This document shows positions 54,595-63,982 of a stretch of DNA of 64,000 bases, piece after piece. Location: the NCBI RefSeq assembly GCF_024168645.1, contig NZ_JALJWF010000001.1, positions 859,001-923,000 of the forward strand, given 5' to 3'. The translations under genes and the position numbers were made by a program. This DNA is from Pseudomonas sp. GGS8 (GTDB taxonomy: Bacteria > Pseudomonadota > Gammaproteobacteria > Pseudomonadales > Pseudomonadaceae). The notes beneath the pieces are model-generated. The model was not told the origin of the DNA, did not search any database, and saw only the letters and a program-made list of their open reading frames with translations. The number at the start of each line of letters is the position of its first letter. Position 1 is the stretch's first letter.

Positions 54595-55962
54595 TCAGGA
54601 ATGCGCTTCCGATAACTTATTGTTCGTTTCAGGACCGCTGACCGGCGGCTCTTTGAGTACCACACGTTTGATCGGGCCAACGATCACCAGGTAGCTGAAT
54701 ACCGCGACCAGCGCGTTGCAACCGACGAACACCAGCGCCCACTTGAACGAGCCGGTGGAGCTGATGATGTAACCAATGACAATCGGCGTGGTGATCGACG
54801 CGATGTTGCCGAACATGTTGAACAGGCCACCACTCAAACCGGCGATCTGTTTCGGCGAGGTATCGGACACCACCGCCCAGCCCAATGCGCCCACGCCTTT
54901 GCCGAAGAAGGCCAGGGCCATGAAGCCGACTACCATCCATTCAATATCGACATAGTTGCAAGCCACGATGCTGCTGGAAACCAGCAGACCGGCGATGATC
55001 GGCGCTTTGCGAGCGAAGGTCAGCGAGTGGCCCTTGCGCAGCAGATAGTCAGAAATGACCCCGCCGAGCACCCCACCGATAAACCCGCAGATCGCCGGCA
55101 ACGAGGCAATGAAACCGGCCTTGAGAATGGTCATGCCGCGCTCCTGCACCAGGTACACCGGGAACCAGGTCAGGAAGAAGTAGGTGATGCCGTTGATGCA
55201 GTACTGGCCCAGGTACACGCCGAGCATCATGCGGTTGGTCAGCAGCTGGCGGATGTAGTCCCACTTCGGGCCGTCGACCTTTTTACCTTTGCCCTTGTCC
55301 TGGTCCATGTCGACCATGCCGCCGTTGTCGGCGATGTGCTTGAACTCGGCGTCATTGATCATCGGGTGTTGGCGCGGGCTGTGGATAACCTTGAGCCAGA
55401 TCCCCGAGAAGATGATGCCGATCACGCCCATGACGATGAACACGTGCTGCCAGCCGAAGGAGTAAACAATCCAGCCCATCAGCGGAGCGAACAATACGGT
55501 GGCGAAGTATTGCGCCGAGTTGAAGATCGCCGAGGCAGTGCCGCGTTCAGCGGTCGGAAACCACGCTGCCACAATGCGTGCGTTACCGGGGAAGGATGGC
55601 GCTTCGGCCAGGCCTACCAGAAAGCGCAGCATGAACAGCGCGACAACGGCGGTGGAAAGCCCGAACTCACCGACATAGCCTTGCAACACGGTGAACAGCG
55701 ACCAGGTGAAGATGCTCAGGGCATAGACTTTTTTCGAACCGAACCGGTCCAGCAGCCAGCCACCGGGAATTTGCCCGGCCACGTAGGCCCAACCGAATGC
55801 GGAGAAGATGTAACCGAGGGTGACCGCGTCGATGCCGAGGTCTTTTTGCAGGCTGGAACCGGCGATTGCAATGGTCGCCCGGTCGGCGTAGTTGATCGTG
55901 GTCACCAGAAACAGCATGAGCAGGATCAAATAGCGGACGTGAGTCGGCTTGGTCGATTGCAT
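54595..55962 (-). CDS. gudP: glucarate/galactarate MFS transporter (GudP-like)
   Basis: A 455-residue anion:cation symporter-family MFS protein with 12 helices: [60 protein letters not shown] and ISDTSPKQ-type loops are those of GudP/GarP. It imports hexarates for the enzymes encoded around it. There is an extended cytoplasmic loop between TM6 and TM7 with a charged DQDKGKGKK stretch. Confidence 0.93.
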   Translation of the reverse strand: MQSTKPTHVRYLILLMLFLVTTINYADRATIAIAGSSLQKDLGIDAVTLGYIFSAFGWAYVAGQIPGGWLLDRFGSKKVYALSIFTWSLFTVLQGYVGEFGLSTAVVALFMLRFLVGLAEAPSFPGNARIVAAWFPTAERGTASAIFNSAQYFATVLFAPLMGWIVYSFGWQHVFIVMGVIGIIFSGIWLKVIHSPRQHPMINDAEFKHIADNGGMVDMDQDKGKGKKVDGPKWDYIRQLLTNRMMLGVYLGQYCINGITYFFLTWFPVYLVQERGMTILKAGFIASLPAICGFIGGVLGGVISDYLLRKGHSLTFARKAPIIAGLLVSSSIVACNYVDIEWMVVGFMALAFFGKGVGALGWAVVSDTSPKQIAGLSGGLFNMFGNIASITTPIVIGYIISSTGSFKWALVFVGCNALVAVFSYLVIVGPIKRVVLKEPPVSGPETNNKLSEAHS

Positions 55963-56012
55963 TGTAGATGTACTCCCACTGATTATTTTTATGCGGGTAA
56001 TAACGATTTTTT

Positions 56013-56048
56013 TGTAGGCGCCGGCTTTTGTGGGAGCCGGCGCCTACA
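56013..56048. repeat. REP-like perfect hairpin
   Basis: TGTAGGCGCCGGC ... GCCGGCGCCTACA (13-bp perfect stem) between the aldehyde dehydrogenase and gudP. No T run on the transcribed (minus) strand, so it more likely acts as an mRNA-stabilising or attenuating hairpin than as a terminator. Confidence 0.65.
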
Positions 56049-56062
56049 GGTATTGCGGTGTA

Positions 56063-57508
56063 TCAGGAACCGACGTAGGCCGTTTTTACGACCGTGTAAA
56101 ACTCTTGCGCATAGCGACCTTGCTCACGTGAGCCATAGGATGAACCTTTACGCCCACCGAACGGAACGTGGTAATCCACACCGGCGGTCGGCAGGTTGAC
56201 CATCACCATCCCGGCCTGGGAGTGGCGCTTGAAGTGGTTGGCGTACTTCAGCGACGTGGTGGCGATGCCCGCCGACAGGCCGAACTCGGTGTCATTGGCC
56301 ATGGCCAGCGCTGCCTCGTAATCCGCTACGCGAACGATGTTGGCCACCGGGCCGAAGATCTCTTCACGGCTGATGCGCATCGCAGCTGTGCTGTCGGCAA
56401 ACAGCGTCGGGGCGAGGTAATAGCCCTCGGTGTCGCACGTCACCAGACCACCGCCGCTGACCAGACGAGCCCCTTCGGACTGGCCGATGTCGATGTACTT
56501 CAAGTCCTGTTCAAGCTGCGCTTGCGACACTACCGGGCCGATATCGGTGTCGGACCTTAAGGCGTGGCCGACCTTGATCGACTTCATGCGCTCGGCCATG
56601 GCTTCGACGAATTTGTCGTGAATCCCGGCGGTGACGATGAGACGGCTCGACGCGGTACAACGCTGACCGGTGGAGTAGAACGCGCTCTGTACCGACAGTT
56701 CGACCGCTTGCTTGAGGTCGGCGTCATCGAGAATGATCTGCGGGTTCTTGCCGCCCATTTCCAGCTGCACCTTGGCCTGACGCGATACACAGCTGACAGC
56801 GATCTGCCGGCCCACGCCCACGGAGCCAGTGAAGCTGATGCCGTCGACTTTCGGGCTCTGCACCAGCGCATCGCCAACCACGCGACCGCTGCCCATCACC
56901 AGGTTGAACACCCCGGCCGGGAAACCCGCGCGGGAGATTATTTCTGCCAGCGCCCATGCACAACCCGGCACCAGATCGGCAGGCTTCAGAACCACGCAGT
57001 TGCCATAGGCCAGCGCCGGAGCGATTTTCCATGCTGGGATCGCGATCGGGAAGTTCCATGGAGTGATCAGACCGACCACGCCCAGCGCTTCGCGAGTGAC
57101 TTCGACATTGACTCCCGGACGCACCGACGGCACGTAGTCACCGGACAGGCGCAGACATTCACCGGCGAAGAACTTGAAGATGTTGCCGGCGCGGGTCACT
57201 TCGCCGATGGCTTCGGGCAGGGTCTTGCCCTCTTCTCGGGCCAGCAACGTGCCGAGCTCTTCGCGACGGGCGAGGATTTCAGTGCCGACTTTATCCAGGG
57301 AATCGTGACGTGCCTGAATGCCGGAAGTGGACCAGGCCGGGAACGCGGCGCGAGCGGCGTCGATGGCGGCATGGACCTGCGCCAGGTCAGCCTTGGCATA
57401 GTCGCCGAGGGTATCGCTCAGTTCGGACGGGTTGATGTTGGCGCAGTAATCACTGCCCGTCACCCATTCACCATTGATGTAGTTATCAAAACGCTTTGCA
57501 TCTGCCAC
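56063..57508 (-). CDS. 2,5-dioxovalerate (alpha-ketoglutarate semialdehyde) dehydrogenase
   Basis: Oxidises 2,5-dioxopentanoate, the product of KdgD, to 2-oxoglutarate with NAD(P)+. The 481-residue ALDH has the coenzyme region ITPWNFPIAIPAWKIAPALA, the catalytic Glu in QLEMGGKNPQ (about 250) and the catalytic Cys in STGQRCTASSR (about 285). The C-terminal PTAGVDYHVPFGGRKGSSYG is typical of this ALDH group. GTG 57508 with AGGAG upstream is chosen over the longer frame. Confidence 0.92.
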   Translation of the reverse strand: MADAKRFDNYINGEWVTGSDYCANINPSELSDTLGDYAKADLAQVHAAIDAARAAFPAWSTSGIQARHDSLDKVGTEILARREELGTLLAREEGKTLPEAIGEVTRAGNIFKFFAGECLRLSGDYVPSVRPGVNVEVTREALGVVGLITPWNFPIAIPAWKIAPALAYGNCVVLKPADLVPGCAWALAEIISRAGFPAGVFNLVMGSGRVVGDALVQSPKVDGISFTGSVGVGRQIAVSCVSRQAKVQLEMGGKNPQIILDDADLKQAVELSVQSAFYSTGQRCTASSRLIVTAGIHDKFVEAMAERMKSIKVGHALRSDTDIGPVVSQAQLEQDLKYIDIGQSEGARLVSGGGLVTCDTEGYYLAPTLFADSTAAMRISREEIFGPVANIVRVADYEAALAMANDTEFGLSAGIATTSLKYANHFKRHSQAGMVMVNLPTAGVDYHVPFGGRKGSSYGSREQGRYAQEFYTVVKTAYVGS

Positions 57509-57567
57509 AACAAATCTCCTCACGCAAAAAGCCGCTGATCGCTCAGCGGCCCTGGTTTTATCGAGTG

Positions 57568-58479
57568 TTACTGCGCGCCCTGCTTGTCGATCAGCGCGGC
57601 GAGCATTTCGTACTCTTCGCCCGTCAGATCGGTCAGCGGTGCACGCACCGGGCCTGCGTCATAGCCGGCAATTTTTGCCCCGGCCTTGACGATGCTTACC
57701 GCGTAACCGGCCTTGCGGTTGCGGATGTCCAGGTACGGCAGGAAGAAGTCATCAATGATCTTGCCGACGGTGGCGTGATCTTCGCGAGCAATGGCGTGGT
57801 AGAAATCCATCGCGGTTTTCGGGATGAAGTTGAACACCGCCGAGGAGTAAACCGGTACGCCCAAAGCCTTGTAGGCCGCGGCGTAGACTTCAGCGGTCGG
57901 CAAGCCGCCCAGATAGCTGAAACGATCGCCGAGGCGACGACGGATCGACACCATCAACTCGATATCGCCCAGGCCATCCTTGTAGCCAATCAAGTTCGGG
58001 CAGCGTTCGGCCAGACGTTCCAGCAGCGGCGCGGTCAGGCGGCAGACATTGCGGTTGTAGACCACCACGCCGATTTTTACCGATTTGCACACGGCTTCAA
58101 CGTGGGCGGCAACGCCGTCCTGGCTGGCTTCCGTCAGGTAGTGCGGCAGCAGCAACAGGCCTTTGGCGCCCAGGCGCTCGGCTTCCTGAGCGTACTCGAT
58201 AGCCTGGCGGGTCGAACCGCCGACGCCGGCGAGGATTGGCACGCTGCTGGCGCAGGTGTCGACCGCTGTCTTGATGATTTCCGAATATTCGCTGGCCGCC
58301 AGAGAGAAGAACTCACCGGTGCCGCCCGCGGCGAACAATGCCGAGGCGCCGTATGGGGCCAGCCATTCGAGACGCTTGATGTAGCCCGCGCGATGGAAGT
58401 CGCCCTGAGCATTGAAGTCGGTGACCGGGAACGACAGCAAGCCGGAAGAGAGGATGGACTTCAGTTCTTGTGGATTCAT
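57568..58479 (-). CDS. kdgD: 5-dehydro-4-deoxyglucarate dehydratase
   Basis: DHDPS/NAL-superfamily TIM barrel that dehydrates and decarboxylates 5-dehydro-4-deoxyglucarate to 2,5-dioxopentanoate. The 303-residue product has [12 protein letters not shown] (substrate carboxylate loop), VVVYNRN with Y141 and the Schiff-base lysine K167 in [10 protein letters not shown]. It is the first gene of the hexarate operon, preceded by a strong palindrome. Confidence 0.96.
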   Translation of the reverse strand: MNPQELKSILSSGLLSFPVTDFNAQGDFHRAGYIKRLEWLAPYGASALFAAGGTGEFFSLAASEYSEIIKTAVDTCASSVPILAGVGGSTRQAIEYAQEAERLGAKGLLLLPHYLTEASQDGVAAHVEAVCKSVKIGVVVYNRNVCRLTAPLLERLAERCPNLIGYKDGLGDIELMVSIRRRLGDRFSYLGGLPTAEVYAAAYKALGVPVYSSAVFNFIPKTAMDFYHAIAREDHATVGKIIDDFFLPYLDIRNRKAGYAVSIVKAGAKIAGYDAGPVRAPLTDLTGEEYEMLAALIDKQGAQ

Positions 58480-58534
58480 TATTCGAACACCCTGGGTAGC
58501 AACGTTGTGTGAGAAAACCGTTCAGCCTTCGCCG

Positions 58535-58558
58535 AAGTTGTAGGTCATCGTACAACTT
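58535..58558 (-). promoter_or_regulatory. putative operator upstream of kdgD
   Basis: AAGTTGTA-N8-TACAACTT, a perfect 8-bp inverted repeat 56 bp upstream of the kdgD start. Its minus-strand half GTTGTACGATGACC recurs with one change before the GntR/FCD regulator gene, so it is a likely binding site of that regulator. Confidence 0.65.
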
Positions 58559-58639
58559 AAAATACAACCGTCAACTGCATTTCATCGCTGCCCTCGAAAT
58601 TTGAACGAAGGCGCTACCCCCGCAGATCGAATCCAGCGC

Positions 58640-59056
58640 TTCAACAACGCCTTCAACTCCCTGGCAGTACTGCCCCCTCAAACGCCGAGGCGAAGCTGAT
58701 TCTTGGGGTGATGCAAAAGGAAATCGCTGCGGTCAATCAGGTGATCGAGGACGGTCAACAGCCTCACGAGGTTTATGAGGCCCTCGGACATACGTTGTCG
58801 GAAGAGTGGAAATGAAAAGTGGTTGGATCTGGCCTACGCGATGGCCGTTTCATGCACGACGAAGACAGTAAGTTCGGCCTCAATGTGCGCAATGGCAATG
58901 ACGATCAGTGGCGAGGGTGGCGAGGGTGGCGAGGGTGGCGAGGGTGGCAAGGTGCTGCGGCGCAAGGACGTCAACAACTTGAACGATACCGCCACCGTGG
59001 ATGATTGGTGGGGTGGAGCGCTTATCTGGCATTTTGAAGACAATCTGAAAGATTAA
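58640..59056 (+). pseudogene. degraded coding remnants of unknown origin
   Basis: Short plus-strand stretches look once-coding but lie in different frames. One is EAKLILGVMQKEIAAVNQVI continuing to TLSEEWK and a stop at 58815. Another is GLRDGRFMHDEDSKFGLNVR then NGNDDQW (about 58830-58910). A third is KVLRRKDVNNLNDTATVDDW then WGGALIWHFEDNLKD (58950-59056). The last two are separated by a 9-bp tandem repeat and need a frame change. I recognise no family. An alternative is unrelated short ORFs. Confidence 0.35.
58908..58948 (+). repeat. 9-bp tandem repeat (about 4.6 copies)
   Basis: GTGGCGAGG repeated four times exactly, then a partial copy. The unit keeps the reading frame, so copy-number change would alter a GEG/GWR-type tripeptide run without frameshift. 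Likely prone to slippage. Confidence 0.85.
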
Positions 59057-59071
59057 TTGAAGGCTACTGCC

Positions 59072-59164
59072 CCATCGCGGGCAAGCCCGGCTCCCACAGG
59101 TTGTGTGTGTTCACACTGTTGTAATCGACATAAAACCTGTGGGAGCCGGGCTTGCCCGCGATGG
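59072..59164. repeat. REPIN: two inverted REP sequences
   Basis: A perfect 31-bp inverted repeat (CCATCGCGGGCAAGCCCGGC ... ending CACAGGTT, and its complement at 59134-59164) with a 31-bp spacer. Two REPs facing each other form a REPIN, the unit mobilised by RAYT transposases in P. fluorescens. Confidence 0.9.
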
Positions 59165-59182
59165 CGTCCTTTCTGGCGACGC

Positions 59183-59932
59183 TCAGCCCCTCTGCGCCTG
59201 CGCCTCTTCATGCGCCTGGCGCAGCCGCTCACGGCTATTGGTCAGATGCAACCGCATAGCCGCCCGCGCCGCATCGGAATCCTGTCGCGCGATCGCGTCG
59301 TAAATCTCTTCGTGTTCACGGCTCAGGCGATTCATGTAGTGCTGCTGATCGTCGTGGGCCAGGCGCGCAGAGTTGAGGCGTGTGCGCGGAATGATGCTGG
59401 TGCCTAGGTGAGTCATGATGTCAGTGAAGTAGCGGTTGCCGGTGGCCAGGGCGATTTGAAGGTGGAACTGGAAGTCCGAAGCCACCGCGTCGCTGGCGTG
59501 GGAGACACTTTCATTCAACGCGTCCAGCGCCGCTCGCATCAACGCCAACTGCTCAGGGCTGCGACGTTGTGCGGCAAGGCCCGCGGATTCCACTTCCAGG
59601 CTGATGCGCAGTTCCAGAATCGCCAATACGTCGCGCAAGGTCACCACGGTCGCCGGGTCGATACGAAAGCCGCTCGGGCTCGGGGTGTCGAGCACGAAGG
59701 TGCCGATACCATGACGGGTTTCCACTTGCCCTGCGGCCTGCAAACGGGAGATCGCTTCGCGCACCACGGTACGGCTGACGCCATGGGCATCCATGATCGC
59801 CGACTCGGTGGGCAACTTGTCGCCACGCTTGAGCTGACCGTCGCGGATCTGCTCGGACAGCACCGTAACCAGTTCCTGTGCGAGGCTGCGGCGCTTGCGA
59901 GGGAGGCGAGGTACGTCGATCGGGTTTTCCAT
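59183..59932 (-). CDS. GntR-family regulator with FCD domain (hexarate operon regulator)
   Basis: A 249-residue FadR-type regulator. The winged HTH is at about 10-80 (LVTVLSEQIRDGQLKRGDKL, PTESAIMDAHGVSRTVVREA, HGIGTFV). The all-helical FCD ligand domain is at about 95-240 with metal/ligand His (FQFHLQIALATGNRYF, REHEEIYDAI, RLHLTNSRERL). It lies upstream of the kdgD-garD operon on the same strand, and both promoters share GTTGTACGATSACC. I infer control of that operon and of itself. The ATG at 59932 is chosen; a longer in-frame start exists at 59998. Confidence 0.9.
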   Translation of the reverse strand: MENPIDVPRLPRKRRSLAQELVTVLSEQIRDGQLKRGDKLPTESAIMDAHGVSRTVVREAISRLQAAGQVETRHGIGTFVLDTPSPSGFRIDPATVVTLRDVLAILELRISLEVESAGLAAQRRSPEQLALMRAALDALNESVSHASDAVASDFQFHLQIALATGNRYFTDIMTHLGTSIIPRTRLNSARLAHDDQQHYMNRLSREHEEIYDAIARQDSDAARAAMRLHLTNSRERLRQAHEEAQAQRG

Positions 59933-59985
59933 GGTGAACGTCTGTCTCGAAAAAAGCGGCTGAACCCGCATCATAGCGCATGCGG

Positions 59986-59999
59986 GTTGTACGATCACC
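59986..59999 (+). promoter_or_regulatory. putative operator upstream of the GntR/FCD gene
   Basis: GTTGTACGATCACC matches 13 of 14 bases of the half-site found (on the minus strand) before kdgD. It sits 54 bp before the regulator's start codon, suggesting autoregulation. Confidence 0.5.
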
Positions 60000-60004
60000 G
60001 TTGA

Positions 60005-60096
60005 CCTGTGGGAGCGTGGCTTGCCCGCGATGAACGATAACGCGGTTGGTCAAAAAACGCGTCAAGGCCATCGCGGGCAAGCCACGCTCCCACAGG
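60005..60096. repeat. REPIN: two inverted REP sequences
   Basis: CCTGTGGGAGCGTGGCTTGC...GATG (60005-60032) and its exact complement (60069-60096). Similar REP core to the pair at 59072, so the GntR gene is framed by two REPINs. Confidence 0.9.
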
Positions 60097-60097
60097 T

Positions 60098-61825
60098 TCA
60101 GGCGGTGACGGCCTGGTCCACCAGATGGCCATTCTCGATGCGCACATGCCGTGGATGGAAACGTTTCAGGCTGCTGCGATGGCCGACGCTGACAATGCTC
60201 AAGCCCGGCAACTCATCGATCAACGCCTGATACAGCGACGCTTCATCTTCTTCGTCCATCGCCGAAGTGGCTTCGTCCATGTACAGCCATTGCGGCGCAT
60301 ACAGCAGCGCACGGGCGAAGGCCAGACGTTGCTGCTCACCCGGCGAAAGCATGCGCTGCCAGTGATTGGCTTCATCCAGACGCGAAACCAGGTGCGGCAA
60401 GCGGCTGGTTTCCAGCACGTGAACATAGCGCTCGTGCGGGTAGGTGTCGCCCGGTTGTGGATAACTCAACGCCTCACGCAGGCTGCCAATCGGCAGATAG
60501 GGCTTTTGCGGCAGGAACAGATAACGCGCCGTCGGCAGGCGAATGCTGCCGTGGCCGGCTGGCCAAAGGTGCCCCATCGCTCGCAGCAAGGTCGACTTGC
60601 CGCTGCCGGAACGACCGCTGAGCATGACGCGCTCGCCCTCCTCCACGGTCATGTCGGCGTTGGTCAGCAGGTGACGACCATCCGCCAGGTCGAGGCCAAG
60701 GTTATGCACCCGTAGCGCCGAGCCCTGATTCTGCACGTCGATAGCCGGCGCGCGCTCTTCGTTGTCGGTCATGGCCTGACGGAAACTCAGCAGACGATCA
60801 CAGGTGGCGCGCCACTCGGCGAGGTCCTGGTACGCGCTGATGAACCAGCTGAAGTTCTCCTGCACATTGCCGAACGCGGAGTTGATTTGCATCAGCTCAC
60901 CGAGCTCGATCTTGCCGGCGAAGTAACGCGGCGCAGCGACCATGAATGGAAAGATGATTGCAATCTGGGCATAGCCGGAGGTGAAGAAGGTCAGGCGCTT
61001 GGACACTTTCATGATGTCCCAGAAGTTGTGCCAGACCAGGCCGAAGCGACTGCTCAAACGACGGTTCTCGTTGGGTTCGCCGTTGTACAGCGCAATGCTC
61101 TCGGCATTCTCGCGAACCCGCACCATGGAGAAACGCAAGTCGGCTTCGAAACGTTGCTGGTTGTTGTTGAGGCCGATCAAGCGACGACCGATCACATGCG
61201 TCAGCCAGCTGCCGACGGCGGCGTAAACCAGTGCGCACCAGAACATGTAGCCAGGGATCGTGAAGCCCAACACTTCGATGCTGCCCGACACGCCCCACAA
61301 AATGATCGAAAACGACACCAGGCTGACGATGTTCCGTATCAGCCCAAGGCCCAGGCCCAAGGTGTTGGTGGTGAACTTATTGAGGTCTTCGGAAATCCGC
61401 TGGTCCGGGTTATCGGTGTAACCGCCCTGCTCCAGCTGATAGTAATTCTTGCTGCCTAGCCAGCGGGCGAAGTGCTTTTCGGTGAGCCAGGCTCGCCAGC
61501 GAATGGTCAGCATCTGGGTCAGATAAAGCCGGTAAACCGCGCCAAGAATCGCCACGGCGGCGATGCCGCAGAAATACAGAATCAGCTGCCAGAACGCTGC
61601 TTCGTCCTTCTTTTGCAGGGCGTTATAGAAGTCTTTGTACCAACTGTTGATCCACACCGAAATCGCCACGCTGAACAGCGACAGCGCAATCACGGCGATC
61701 AGCAACGTCCAGGCCTTGCCCTTCTCTTCGCTGCGCCAGTAAGGCGTGGTCATCGCCCACACTTTGCGAAAAAACTGCCCGCGCACAGCATCGTTGACCG
61801 CGGAATATTCAGCGTTCTGATTCAT
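60098..61825 (-). CDS. ABC transporter, fused permease/ATPase of the SbmA-BacA/YddA type
   Basis: A 575-residue half-transporter. The N-terminal membrane domain (about 35-330, six helices) carries the SbmA/BacA-like text RWRAWLTEKHFARWLGSKNY and NPDQRISEDLNKFTTN. The C-terminal nucleotide-binding domain has Walker A GRSGSGKSTLL (about 401), signature LSPGEQQRLAFARALLYAPQ (about 491) and Walker B WLYMDEATSAMDEE (about 511). Family members (YddA, Rv1819c, ABCD4) move peptides, cobalamin or fatty acyl compounds. Substrate unknown. The ATG at 61825 is preceded by a T-rich leader after the roxR terminator. Confidence 0.9.
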   Translation of the reverse strand: MNQNAEYSAVNDAVRGQFFRKVWAMTTPYWRSEEKGKAWTLLIAVIALSLFSVAISVWINSWYKDFYNALQKKDEAAFWQLILYFCGIAAVAILGAVYRLYLTQMLTIRWRAWLTEKHFARWLGSKNYYQLEQGGYTDNPDQRISEDLNKFTTNTLGLGLGLIRNIVSLVSFSIILWGVSGSIEVLGFTIPGYMFWCALVYAAVGSWLTHVIGRRLIGLNNNQQRFEADLRFSMVRVRENAESIALYNGEPNENRRLSSRFGLVWHNFWDIMKVSKRLTFFTSGYAQIAIIFPFMVAAPRYFAGKIELGELMQINSAFGNVQENFSWFISAYQDLAEWRATCDRLLSFRQAMTDNEERAPAIDVQNQGSALRVHNLGLDLADGRHLLTNADMTVEEGERVMLSGRSGSGKSTLLRAMGHLWPAGHGSIRLPTARYLFLPQKPYLPIGSLREALSYPQPGDTYPHERYVHVLETSRLPHLVSRLDEANHWQRMLSPGEQQRLAFARALLYAPQWLYMDEATSAMDEEDEASLYQALIDELPGLSIVSVGHRSSLKRFHPRHVRIENGHLVDQAVTA

Positions 61826-61851
61826 GGAAAAGGCTCAATAAAGAAAAGAAC

Positions 61852-61887
61852 ACACACGAACCGATCATAGATGATCGGCTCGTGTGT
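61852..61887 (-). terminator. terminator of roxSR
   Basis: ACACACGA-A-CCGATCAT / ATGATCGG-C-TCGTGTGT is a 16-bp stem with one bulge pair and an AG loop. Read on the minus strand it is followed by a T-rich tract (TTCTTTTCTTTATT). Confidence 0.85.
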
Positions 61888-61921
61888 TCGCGAGGGCTGG
61901 CGATAACCGTTCAGCCCTCGT

Positions 61922-62482
61922 TCAGCGACGGACCGGGCGCTTCTGCAGTTTGCGCTGCAGCGTGCGGCGGTGCATGCCCAGGGCGCGGGCGGTGGCGGAG
62001 ATGTTGCCTTCGTGCTCGGTCAGGACGCGCTGGATGTGCTCCCACTGGAGGCGGTCCACGGACATCGGGTTTTCCGGCACCAGGCTGTCGAGGTCGGCGT
62101 GCTCGGAAAGCAACGCGGCCAGCACGTCATCGGCGTCCGCCGGTTTGCACAGGTAATTGCAGGCGCCGCGCTTGATTGCCTCGACGGCGGTGGCAATGCT
62201 CGAGTAACCGGTGAGGATCACCACGCGCATGTCCGGGTCGAGTTCGAGCAGCTTGGGCAGCAACACCAGGCCCGAATCGCCGTCCATTTTCAGGTCCAGC
62301 GCGGCGTAATCAGGGATATCGGCCTGAGCGATGGTCAGGCCCTCTTCGGCGGAACCTGCGGTGCTGACGCGAAAACCACGGCGGGCCATGGCACGGGCCA
62401 TCACGCGGGTGAAGGTTGCATCGTCGTCTACCAGCAGCAAATGCGGCAGTTCTTCGCCTTCGACTTGGATCTCGTCACTCAT
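61922..62482 (-). CDS. roxR: redox response regulator RoxR (RegA/PrrA/ActR family)
   Basis: A 186-residue response regulator. The receiver domain (14-125) has the acidic pair D20/D21, phospho-acceptor D63 (ALDLKMDGDSG) and the switch lysine in NYLCKPADADD. A Fis-type HTH closes the protein (HEGNISATARALGMHRRTLQ). It controls respiratory oxidases and redox metabolism in the family. It overlaps the roxS end by 8 bases. Confidence 0.94.
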   Translation of the reverse strand: MSDEIQVEGEELPHLLLVDDDATFTRVMARAMARRGFRVSTAGSAEEGLTIAQADIPDYAALDLKMDGDSGLVLLPKLLELDPDMRVVILTGYSSIATAVEAIKRGACNYLCKPADADDVLAALLSEHADLDSLVPENPMSVDRLQWEHIQRVLTEHEGNISATARALGMHRRTLQRKLQKRPVRR

Positions 62483-63737
62483 GTTCGTCTCCTCGGGCGA
62501 CACGGGGCAGGCGCAGCTCGGTGAGCGTGCCGCCTTCCTCATGACTATAGAGTTTCACTGAGCCGCCGGCGCGTGTCACGCTGGCCTTGCTCAAAAACAG
62601 GCCCAGGCCGAAACCTTTGCCCTTGGTGGTAAAAAACGGTTTGCCGATCTGCTCGGCGATGGCCAGTGGCACACCGGCGCCATGGTCGCGAATGCTGATG
62701 GTCAAGTCTTCGACGGTCCAGTCCAGGGTCACCTGAAGGTTTTCCGGGCAGGCATCGGCGGCGTTGTTCAGCAGGTTCAACAGCGCCTGGGTCAAATCCG
62801 GTGGTGGCGCCATGCGCGGCACCGTGCCCTGGCCCAGACGCTGGAAGCGATAACTGGCCTCAGGACGCATCAGGTGCCAGCGGTTGAGCGCTTCGTCGAG
62901 CCAGTCAGTGACATCTTGCATATCCACCGCCATACGACGATTGGCCTCGGCGGCGCGCACCAGTTGCTGCAAGGTTTCCTTGCACAACTTGACCTGATCC
63001 TGCAGAACCTTCAAATCATCCTGCAACATCGGGTCGGGGTGATCCTGCTGCATCTCTTTGAGCAACACGCTCATGGTCGCCAGCGGCGTGCCCAGTTCAT
63101 GGGCGGCACCGGCAGCCTGAGTCGCGACGGCCAGCAATTGCTGATCGCGCAGGCCCTCTTCGCGGCGGATCGCACGCAACTCTTCCTGACGACGCAGCTC
63201 TTCCGCCATGCGTGCAGCAAAGAAGGTGATGACGGCGGCGGCCAAGGCAAAACTCAACCACATGCCGTAGATCTGCAGGTTTTCCCGGGCGATGGGGAAG
63301 GTTTCCAGCGGATAGAACCGCGCCAGCAGCAACGTATACAGTGCCAGGGCAATACCCGACAGAATCACCGAATAGCGCCACGGCAGCGTCACCGCCGCGA
63401 TGGTCAGCGGCACCAGGTAATAAGAGACGAACGGGTTGGTCGAACCACCCGAGAAATATAACAAGGCGCTGTGGATAAACAGGTCGCAGGCCAGTTGCAG
63501 GGCGTATTCAAGCTCGGTGACCGGCCACGAAGTGCGCAGGCGCACGGCGGTGAACACACACAACAGCGTCGAACAGCCCAGGGTCATCGCCAGTGGCACC
63601 CACGGCAACGGCAGCAGTTGGAGCCAGTAGGCCAGGCCTACGGAGCCGGCCTGGGCGGCGAGCACCAGAATCCGGATGAAAGTCAGCCGCCAGAGGTTCT
63701 GGCGAGTGGCGGAAGTCAGTTGTACGGGGGCGAGCAT
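62475..63737 (-). CDS. roxS: redox sensor histidine kinase RoxS (RegB/PrrB family)
   Basis: A 420-residue membrane kinase with about six N-terminal helices (15-190). The quinone-binding heptapeptide region GGSTNPFVSYYLVP is at about 98-111. The H-box GAAHELGTPLATM has its phospho-His near 213, followed by N-box LLNLLNNAADACPE and G-boxes DHGAGVP and GKGFGLGLFL. It senses the ubiquinone redox state. The ATG at 63737 follows AGGAGAG. First gene of roxSR. Confidence 0.94.
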   Translation of the reverse strand: MLAPVQLTSATRQNLWRLTFIRILVLAAQAGSVGLAYWLQLLPLPWVPLAMTLGCSTLLCVFTAVRLRTSWPVTELEYALQLACDLFIHSALLYFSGGSTNPFVSYYLVPLTIAAVTLPWRYSVILSGIALALYTLLLARFYPLETFPIARENLQIYGMWLSFALAAAVITFFAARMAEELRRQEELRAIRREEGLRDQQLLAVATQAAGAAHELGTPLATMSVLLKEMQQDHPDPMLQDDLKVLQDQVKLCKETLQQLVRAAEANRRMAVDMQDVTDWLDEALNRWHLMRPEASYRFQRLGQGTVPRMAPPPDLTQALLNLLNNAADACPENLQVTLDWTVEDLTISIRDHGAGVPLAIAEQIGKPFFTTKGKGFGLGLFLSKASVTRAGGSVKLYSHEEGGTLTELRLPRVARGDEHE

Positions 63738-63846
63738 GAGCTCTCCTGATGAGCGCTCCAGGCGGATCGCACGGAGTATAACCAAGCCGCGGGCCTGAGA
63801 GGCGAAAGTGCGGCAAACGACCACAGGCTCTTTTGTGACGAATTAC

Positions 63847-63982
63847 CCTGTGGCGAGGGGGCTTCCCCCCGTTGGACTGCGAAGCAGTCCCAAAACCTGC
63901 CACCGTGTTTTATCAGACAAACCGCGTCAGCCGATCTGCGACTGCTGCGCAGCCGAACGGGGGCAAGCTCCCTCGCCACAGG
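63847..63982. repeat. REP-type inverted pair at window end
   Basis: CCTGTGGCGAGGGGGCTTCC ... and, inverted, GGGGGCAAGCTCCCTCGCCA then CAGG at the end, with inner arms ACTGCGAAGCAGTC and CGACTGCTGCGCAG. Two diverged REPs of another class (CTGTGGCGAGGG core) than those near 59-60 kb. The stretch 63738-64000 has no gene. Confidence 0.75.

Noticed and set aside
55027..56199. 390-codon plus-strand frame opposite gudP
   Set aside because: His/Asp/Val-rich shadow of the transporter gene; no family resemblance.
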